A DNA stretch of 64,000 bases, taken from the NCBI RefSeq assembly GCF_037975245.1, contig NC_092562.1:28843554-28907553 (forward strand). The letters run 5' to 3'. The notes under the pieces were generated by a model. The model was not told the origin of the DNA, searched no databases, and saw nothing but the letters and a program-made list of their open reading frames with translations. Below are positions 38,801 through 47,800 of this stretch, one piece after another. The stretch's first letter is position 1. The number at the start of each line of letters is the position of its first letter. The DNA comes from Apostichopus japonicus (Eukaryota; Echinodermata; Holothuroidea; Aspidochirotida; Stichopodidae). The translations under genes were made by a program, and so were the position numbers.

Positions 38801-41800
38801 TTTTATCGGATTCAAATTGATGTAAGTACTACTGCATTTTTTGTTTGTTTCATTGAAAACAAACTTGATCTAACCAGTAGACAAATAAAAACACAACACA
38901 GTTGGGATAACTCCATATTTTGATGCAATATCAGATCATATATTGATTACATTTTGCTTGGTAGATATTCATTGAATTAGGCTCGCATGGCAGATGTTTA
39001 AAACTGCCTGTATAACATGCAAACTGGTATTCACCTTTCTCATTTCCTATATCGGAAGCAGGTGATACAATAACTTCTGTAATTTAAAGTTTCTTTATGT
39101 TTCGATACACAAGTTCCTTTACATCACTTAATAAAGACAAGTCATCAGTAGTATTTATCACTTATCCGTGAAGCAGTTGTTTGCACTTTGTTGTTAAAAT
39201 TCTGCAGTTTTACAGACCCTTTAACGAATCGCTCCAAATACGACTGACCGATTAAAAGTCTTCAATTGATGTAATTTAATGCAACTTGACAAGCTAGAAA
39301 TCTCCATTATTACAGAATTATAGCATTGAAATAGCATTCAAATTTACAAAGTTCTCATTCATTATAACAGGATTATAGCATTCAAATAGCATTCAAACTT
39401 TCAAAATTCAAAATCAATCAAAACAACTACAACATTCAGGTAACTACTGTAGTTCATAGTTGCATGTCACTAAAATATTTCAAGCAAGACTTTCAAATTC
39501 CAATTTGGCATTGATTACAACATCTCCCTCCAAACCACAAGGCACTCATTGTCCATTCTGCAAGACATCTAACTTTGGATATGATATATTTTGGGTGGGT
39601 GGGGTTAGTGATTTGGGGGGGGGGGAGGGAGACACTATGGTGTCTAAGTCTAGATATGACTGCAACAGTGCCACCAGATATGACATTCCTTTTTAGTTCT
39701 ATTTTCACTTAGTAGAGTCAATGACATCACCAGCATACCTCAAGAACCTTAAAATTTAAAAAAAGGCATTCATCAAGAAGTTTCCAACTTTGAACAAATA
39801 TATGCGGAAGCCTATAAAATGTTGTGTTGACGTTACAGTTCATGCTGAACTGGTAAGATAGTATGTATGTTAGGAACAACGTACTCTTCACAATACAGTT
39901 ATCGATTTTACTACAAGCGATAGTTCAGAAAATGTTGCACATACAGGGATATCCCGTCACCCTCTTCCCCGAAGAACGAACAATGTAAAGATATTGCCGA
40001 TCGTTAGGGAAACATGAATGTCCTCTCTCTTAATTGATTAACTGATCTTCTCTGGTGTTTTGTTGTAAAGTTCTGAGCAGGATTCAAGAAGCTGAAGAGC
40101 AGTCATGTCTCCTGCATCATACTGCTGCCACAATAGAAATATAGACCGTTGTGTATTTAACCCTTCACTCTGTTTCAAGTTTGATTCAGAGACCAGATGA
40201 ATCCGTGGGGTGACATGTTGACTCTTCTGGCATAAAACCTTCACAAGTTTGTAGAAAGGGTATCCCCTCTGTTTGGTGGCTTTCCGGCCCACTGGGTGCC
40301 AGGATTCCAAGTCTTTGCTACTGCAGACACTGTGCTGGTAGACGCTCCACGTCTCTGGTGGCCAGAGCTTATCACAAAGCCAGGTACTGGATACGTGATC
40401 AAATAGCTGCAAATAAATTAATATAACAAACAAGAAAACAAAATTAAAGAAACACACAGAATTAAAGTACCAATGATAATCTAAGTACAGTATAGTGTTT
40501 TTTCATTAAAATTCCATTAATCATCCAAATACCAAATTAGAAAGGTTAGTGAAATTGATTGCTGCCATCTGGAATGTCTTTCTTAAGAATGGAAACATGT
40601 CAATCAAATATTGGTGGCAGCATTCTGTTTCTTTTTCAGGTTTCTGTGAGGATTATCCTATGGCCATTACATATAGAGTTTCTTTTCTTTCTCGGTTAGT
40701 CATCTATACTCTGGCTGGTGAGTGATGGTGGTTACTGTATGAGTTTTGTTCACATCTATGATACCCTAAACAGGACTGTTATTCTCCTAATTAAGAGACA
40801 CACATGTCAATGTTGACAAGCAAGTTGTTGAAACATTGGCTCTCACAGCTACTGACTCTACATGCTGTAGTATGTACACACTACAACACATTCTCTGAAA
40901 ACTGCCAGTCCAATGATCTGTTTCAAATAATGGACGGTACTGGAAGGGTATTGAATTAAATGTACCACAACCTAACATGGTGTAACCATGGCGATTGATG
41001 ACAGCTTCTCAACTGACTGCAGACTCTGGATCAAAATATTATCACTCGCATTAACAGATTCAGCATCACAGCAAATGTTAAAGAGAGATAAAGAGAGGGA
41101 GAGAGGTAAGGAGATGGAGGGATAGAGGGAGGTAAACTGATATGATTTACTCATTGTCGACAACAAAGACATTTCCAAATAGAAAATACACATACATGTC
41201 TATACTGTGGACGATACACATACATGTATATACTGTGGACAATACACATTCATGTGTATATTGTGGACAATACACATACATATATATACTGTAGATAAAC
41301 CAGATGAAACAACAACCACAGATACGTGTTCCTACCTTGATAACCTTTCCAGAGTCTGTCAAAGCCTTTAGTTCATGGAATGTGGCAGGAATCACCTCTG
41401 CAGGCAGGTAAGCCAGAGACATTAACTTGCTGAGTATACTATGGACCTTCTCCTCTTTTAGATAAGCCCACGTCAAATCAAACTTGGCTATTTTGGCCCA
41501 GACGGAGTGTTTCCACTGGTGAACGTACCCCTTTAACAAAACACCCTGAAACACCTGGCTGACGGACTTCCACAGGGCCTTATCATAGTCCAAGGTTATC
41601 TCTGAAAGGCTGACACTGTCGCCAACTAATGACTTTATCACTCGGAGGACCTCCTTATAGTCTTTGCTCTTCTTCCCTGACATCAGCACGAAGCAAAACG
41701 GTAAGAACTTGATCACCTTTCCCTTTTTGACGTAGCAGTTGATAGATAGCAGGTGTGTGAAGGGATGCCTGACCAGTCTGCTAGTTTCATGAATATACCA

Positions 41801-44800
41801 TCTATCTGCAGATGCTAGATTTACCAATTGGGAGTTGGTTGCCATGACGATGTGTCTCCTTCCTTTCACATGGACATCACCTCTAACAAAGTCTGAATGG
41901 TAGAAGAAACAGAATTGTTTGCCATAAAAAGTATAAACTTTATAAAAAGTATAAATGCAGAGCTGCCAAATGTCAAATGACCACTATTAGCCCTAATATG
42001 TCAAAACCTCACCCCCTCCTTAAAATAAAAAGAGTAAAAAGAAATAAAGAACATTAATCCAAAAATGGGTAACATGATGGAACATTAAAAGCACAAATAG
42101 CTCAACAAATCCTCTTTGATAGTAACAAGAACATAATATGACCATTCTGCAAGATACAATGAACCAGATGTTTGAGAGACTCATATTAGAAAAGAAAAGA
42201 AAAATGCAATCGTGGACTGGCTTTGGCATAACTGTATATCCAATGCAGATAAAGATTAGTATTTTAACATTCAGAGAAAAAGTCCTCTGGTACAGTATGG
42301 TGTAAAGTGCTATGTAAAACTGGTTAAAGTTCCTACACAAGGTACAGCAATTTTTATGTATACATTGCTGGAAACACTATTACCATATTGTGATGAATAA
42401 ACAATAATTTGTGAACTTTGAATTGTCATGCAACTTCTAAACAGTGAATTATCCCATCGTAATCTGATGAAGTGAGAGATTTTCCACAGACATATTTACC
42501 AAGGGTTAACATGATTCTTCATTTCCAAGTAGATGTTAGTGAAGTGTATAATTTGTAGCATAATTCTGCAACATTAAATGGCACAGTTCGCATATCGTGA
42601 TTGATAGAAGGATGTATTCACAACACACTGAAAAAACCTCTTCCATGAAAGTGAAGTTTCAAGACAATGTTCTAATCACATATTTTGTTTTACTAAGTGT
42701 TGATGGCTTTTCAAATTCTGTCAAAAGTAGCCAGTAGTTAGCATAATCAGTATTTAAAGAGGGACAACAGACTTTTCCAAGATTGTAAAGATCTGTTGCC
42801 ACATTAATGCAGAAAATTAACGATAAAAGTTTAAATCTAGTATAAAAGGGCTAACATAATTATGCTGCAGATGTGACCGGCTGCTGTAAATGACTGTAGG
42901 CTAGATACATACTGGTACTGCTAAAAGTTAAAATCTCTCACAGGACAAACCTACAACTTGTTAAACTGAGACCACCCCCACCCTCCCAATCCCACCTCCC
43001 CATCCCCCTCTCCCTACCATTTTCAAAATCAAAGAATACATCAATGGATACAACGTACCATTTGGTATGTACTCTGAGATGAGATCAAACTTTAAATTCT
43101 TCAGCTCGGCTGGGTACATTTTTTGTCGATGTCGATTGGCTTGTCTTACGAGAGATGACTTGGTGGGCAGTCCGGGGAAAATTCCGCTAGCACCGACCTC
43201 GTTCACTATGATCTCGGTGACTATTGAGCCGGGCGATCTCAGTATTTCAGTGGCAGCTCTCTCCTTGATCCTGGCTCTGAGCTGCATTATCAGATGATCA
43301 TCTTTCTTGCCCTCGTGGATGTGCTCCTTGGCTCCGAAAGTGAATACATCTCCCGTCTGCGTGACGGTGGCATAACAACGGAGGGTGTCGTTACGTATAG
43401 AACATCTGGTGAATAAAATTAAAAGGAGGGACGTAAAATTAAGGCAAGATAGAACTACTGTAATAATTGCATGCAAGGAATTTTTAGGGTTGCAAACATA
43501 TATTGCTAGAAACGCACGACCTCACTAAGTTTCAGATTGGAATATCTTTTCCGGTTAAAGGTTTGAATGGAAACAGCCTTGAATAAACCATTAAATTATT
43601 ACTGCTTAGTTGGGTTGGTACTGACAGGCTCAGAAACATACTGTTACTTGGTAATACTATGAGTCACACCCACATTTGTTAGATTTGTGCCACAATTTTC
43701 TTGGGATAAAACAAATACAGGATATCAATAAATTATACGTCATTTTAATACCACACAGGCACTCTCAGTGCCTGCCTCATTCTATCTGCTTGCTGTGGAT
43801 TAGGTTAAAGGACTACATGTGATATTGTGGGGGTTCAGGTTAACGTACCAAACCAACAAGATTTGATCATATTTAAAGCGAAATATCGAACAGTGTTATT
43901 ATTAAGCATTGTCATTCTGCAGTGTGTATGTTGTGCTCAAGCACATCAAATCAATTGAAAAACGTCACAAACTGGGACCTTATGTCAATATGGACTGACT
44001 CATGCACCACTGTTACAAGAAATCTCAGCCATCAACTTAATGGTGTTAAACTACCCTAGATTTGTAAGAATTGCTTCTTTATCTGGTCCTGTTACAGAGA
44101 GTACTTGCATCAGTGATCTGTCCCAGTGTTCCAACATATATATGATGTGAATGTGCTGGTGAATGTGGTATTAAACTGCCACTACTAAGGTCTACTCTAT
44201 ATGCAGCTAATGTACATGTCTTTTTCAATAATGTGGTATTAAACTGCCACTGCTATGGTACTCGATATGCAGCTACTGTACATGTCTTTTTCAATAATGT
44301 GGTAAACTGCCATTACTAAGGTAGTCTATATGCAGCTACATGTCTTTACCTCCAGGAGGTTCCTGTTTCGGTCTTTCTTCTCATGGTGTAACTATATCCT
44401 CTGGTGTCAATTAACTTAGGTCTCTGGCGCTGGGAAGAACCCTCCACGATACTGTAGCTGACATCCTCCTCACCACCGACTGCAGACTTACTACAGCCGG
44501 CATCCGGTGTTTTCTCGACAGTTTGGGCTTCGAGATAACTTAAGCTAGCTTGGTTACCCTCAACAGGAACCCCAGCCTCTACAAGAACTTCTGACATCCC
44601 CTCTGTAGGTGGGTCATCGTTTGTGATATCTGCTTCAGCTGTTGACGTGGTGATGACATCTTCACTAGATATCACTACCTGAAAGTCTTGAGGCTCTGAA
44701 AGAGCTTCAGTGACCTATTGAAAAGAACAGCAATATGTACAGTAGGTAAGTGCCATATACAGTGCATGATAAAAGTATTAATGCCTACTGTAGGTGAGCA

Positions 44801-47800
44801 CTGTGTAAGTGCCACATACAGTGCATGACCAAGGTATAAATGCCTACTGTAGGTGAACTGTGAGCACTGTGTACACAGTAGGTAAGTGTCAGATACAGTG
44901 CATGATAAAAGTATTAATGCCTACTGTAGGTGAGCACTGTGTAAGTGCCACATACAGTGCATGATAAAGGTATAAATGCCTACTGTAGGTGAGCTGTCAG
45001 CACTGTGTACAGAACAGTAGGTAAGTGCCACATACAGTGCATGATAAAAGTATGAATGCCTATTGTAGATGAGCACTGTGTATGTGCCATATACAGTGCA
45101 TGATAAAGGTATGAATGCCTACTGTAGGTGAGCTTTGAGCACTGTGTACACAGTAGGTAAGTGTCACATACAGTGCACGATAAAAGTAATAAATGCCTAC
45201 TGTAGGTGAGCAATGTAGCAGCCACGGTTTCTACATCTTTGGTTTATTCAGAATTTTTTTATGTTTAAACGAGAAATCCTGTTTTTTTAAATCATTGAAT
45301 TCCAATATTTTTGCTATTAAATGAAGATATGTATGACAATAAGTTAACTAAAACCTCACACTACCCGTTTGAAATTGAGCTTACATATGAAATTTAAAAT
45401 AAAATTTACTTTCTGAAATTTACTTAAAGACTGCACAATATTTATTCAAATGACAGAATATTACTATACCCCATTATCGTTTACACACACACACAAACAC
45501 ACAGTGATACATTAATTTTAAGCATTGAAACCAATTCTGTTAGAATTGTCTACAAAGTCTTCAAAGGAAAGCTCATCAAATTAAATAAGAACCTGAAGTA
45601 ATGAATGTACTCAGTTCTTCAACATACAATAGTAAAGTCTTTTGAATACATTTGGCAAAAGTTAAAATTTCAGCCAATTACCAAAGTTTAAAAGATTCTC
45701 CTACAGTGCATGTCACCAGTGAGATGCCTACAGTACTCTTGACGTGATAGTTTCAACTAGAAAGTGTCAAGCCAGTGAAGCAACAATAGAAGATGTGGAA
45801 ACGATGTCTACAACAGAGAGCGATCTAGCCAGCACGTAGTGAGCCAGAGGACTACCTTTACTACACACTGATCAACCATCGTCCTTACCACTTGGACAAC
45901 CAATCTCTGAAAAACGAGTCTGTTCTTTCTGAAGGAATCAATCACTTCTATTCCAACAAGATGTCAGCTATTTATCACAAAGCACATGTGTGCTTCGCAA
46001 ACTTGCAAAATACGTTTTCACTGACCGATTGAATGGGGAGTATCTAGTGTGCAGTGTGATTATACTTACTGGTAATCCAATGAAAGAAAGTGCAAAAGTT
46101 GTACTTGGAGAACAATTCTTGCATTTCCAAATGATGTTACAGCAAGACTTCATTGCTTCCTTGTACAAAGTTGAACTAATGCCTAAAGGAAAGATAAAAA
46201 AGTTAGCAGTATTAAAAAATACTAGGGTTGGGCGATATTTGCTTTTTAATGTCACGATAAATAGTTCAAAAATTATCGCGATATTTCGATAATTACGATA
46301 ATTTTTTCTTGTTGTTTTTAGTGTGTTCGCGAACACACTAAAAACAATTGCCGATTTCCCACCGGTGTTTTCGCGCAGCAAACACACCGAGCATAATGGC
46401 GTGGGGTTCAGGCCCGCCTTAGAGCCCCGTTGGGGTCAAGGGGTGGAACCCCTTGTGGAGGTCCAGGGGCGAAGGCCCCCGGAAAAGTTAAGTATTTTTG
46501 CGTGTCTGGCGATAAAAAATTCGCATTTGAGGATTCCAAATACTGACTAACTTTATGAATTTAAATTGTAACGAAACTGATGAAAGTTTTAAAATGACAA
46601 GTTAGAGTAGCTATATTATGTGATAAAATGAAAAGAGAATTAATCTGTCTTACAATCTTTATAAAGTTTAACTTACAAAACTGTCGAAATTATGAAAAAA
46701 ACTACGTTCGGCAAAGCCCCGTTTCTAGACTGCCTAACAATCAGTTTACAACTGCAGTGTTTAACCGTACTTAAATATCACGGTAGGCTACAATGTGCTT
46801 CAAATTTTCTCAGGTACCTCGCAAAACAACCCCCCTGTCTAACACCTGTTTGTTAACATTTTTGGCACGGTTCCAAAAAACTTTTCATGGAGTAAACTTT
46901 TTTGGCTCCACTGTAGAATTAATTAGGTAAGTCAGTAAAGGATCCGTAAAGTTATGCGAAATATTATCTTAGACGTTCAAGGAAAGTAGGTAAATATCCC
47001 CGTAACATTAAGGTAAGTAAAACACACCTCAAGCCAACCGACTCCTCCGCATGAACAAAACAATATTTTCCCAATGATACACGAGGCACAGTCTATACCA
47101 TACAGACATAGCACGATATCAAGGCCCCAATAGCTACAGTATGGCCATCTTTATGAAAGTAAACCTTGTAATTCCATGTTTTAGGCCACCAGGCGTGATT
47201 AATTATTGCTAAATATTGTTTCCATGTCCTTGTAGAAATCGTCAACTTCGAAAAATACAATTAGTTGTGTTTTTGTTGTTACGTGAGATCCGTAACCGAC
47301 GAAGTGGTTAGGCTATTTACTATACACTTAACTATGGTAGGATATTATTATTATTATTTTTTTTGGAAATTCTATAAAATACTTTCTTTCCCCCGCTTTA
47401 CACCAGATGTGGTCTTCTGGTTTATTCATAAATGGGTGTACTAGAGCCTTGTTTACATGACACTTGTTGCATTTAGCACGATATGCCAGTTTTGCGTGAA
47501 TTTTTCGAAAGTATTTTGCTCGATCTATCGTAAAATTAGAAAGGTGTACCAACTTACTTTTCGTACACAATTGGTAATTTCTCTACTGATTTTCAGAGTT
47601 TTGTTCTCTATACAGTCAATGTTGTAAAGAACGGGTTTTTACGAAGTTCAAAAGTCAGTAAATGAAGTTGATAAAATATTTCTTTTCAACTTTCTTAACC
47701 ATGGAATGCTAGAATAACATTTACACATAAAACGGAAATTTTTTTTCCTACATCTATTTCAAATTTCTTTCACAAGAAATTATCGTCATTTGTTCAATCC

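Noticed and set aside
47328-47570. 80-codon minus-strand frame with CNKCH inside the hAT element
   Set aside because: No hAT transposase signature (no DDE block or RW/hATC motif). Too short and AT-biased to support as a gene.
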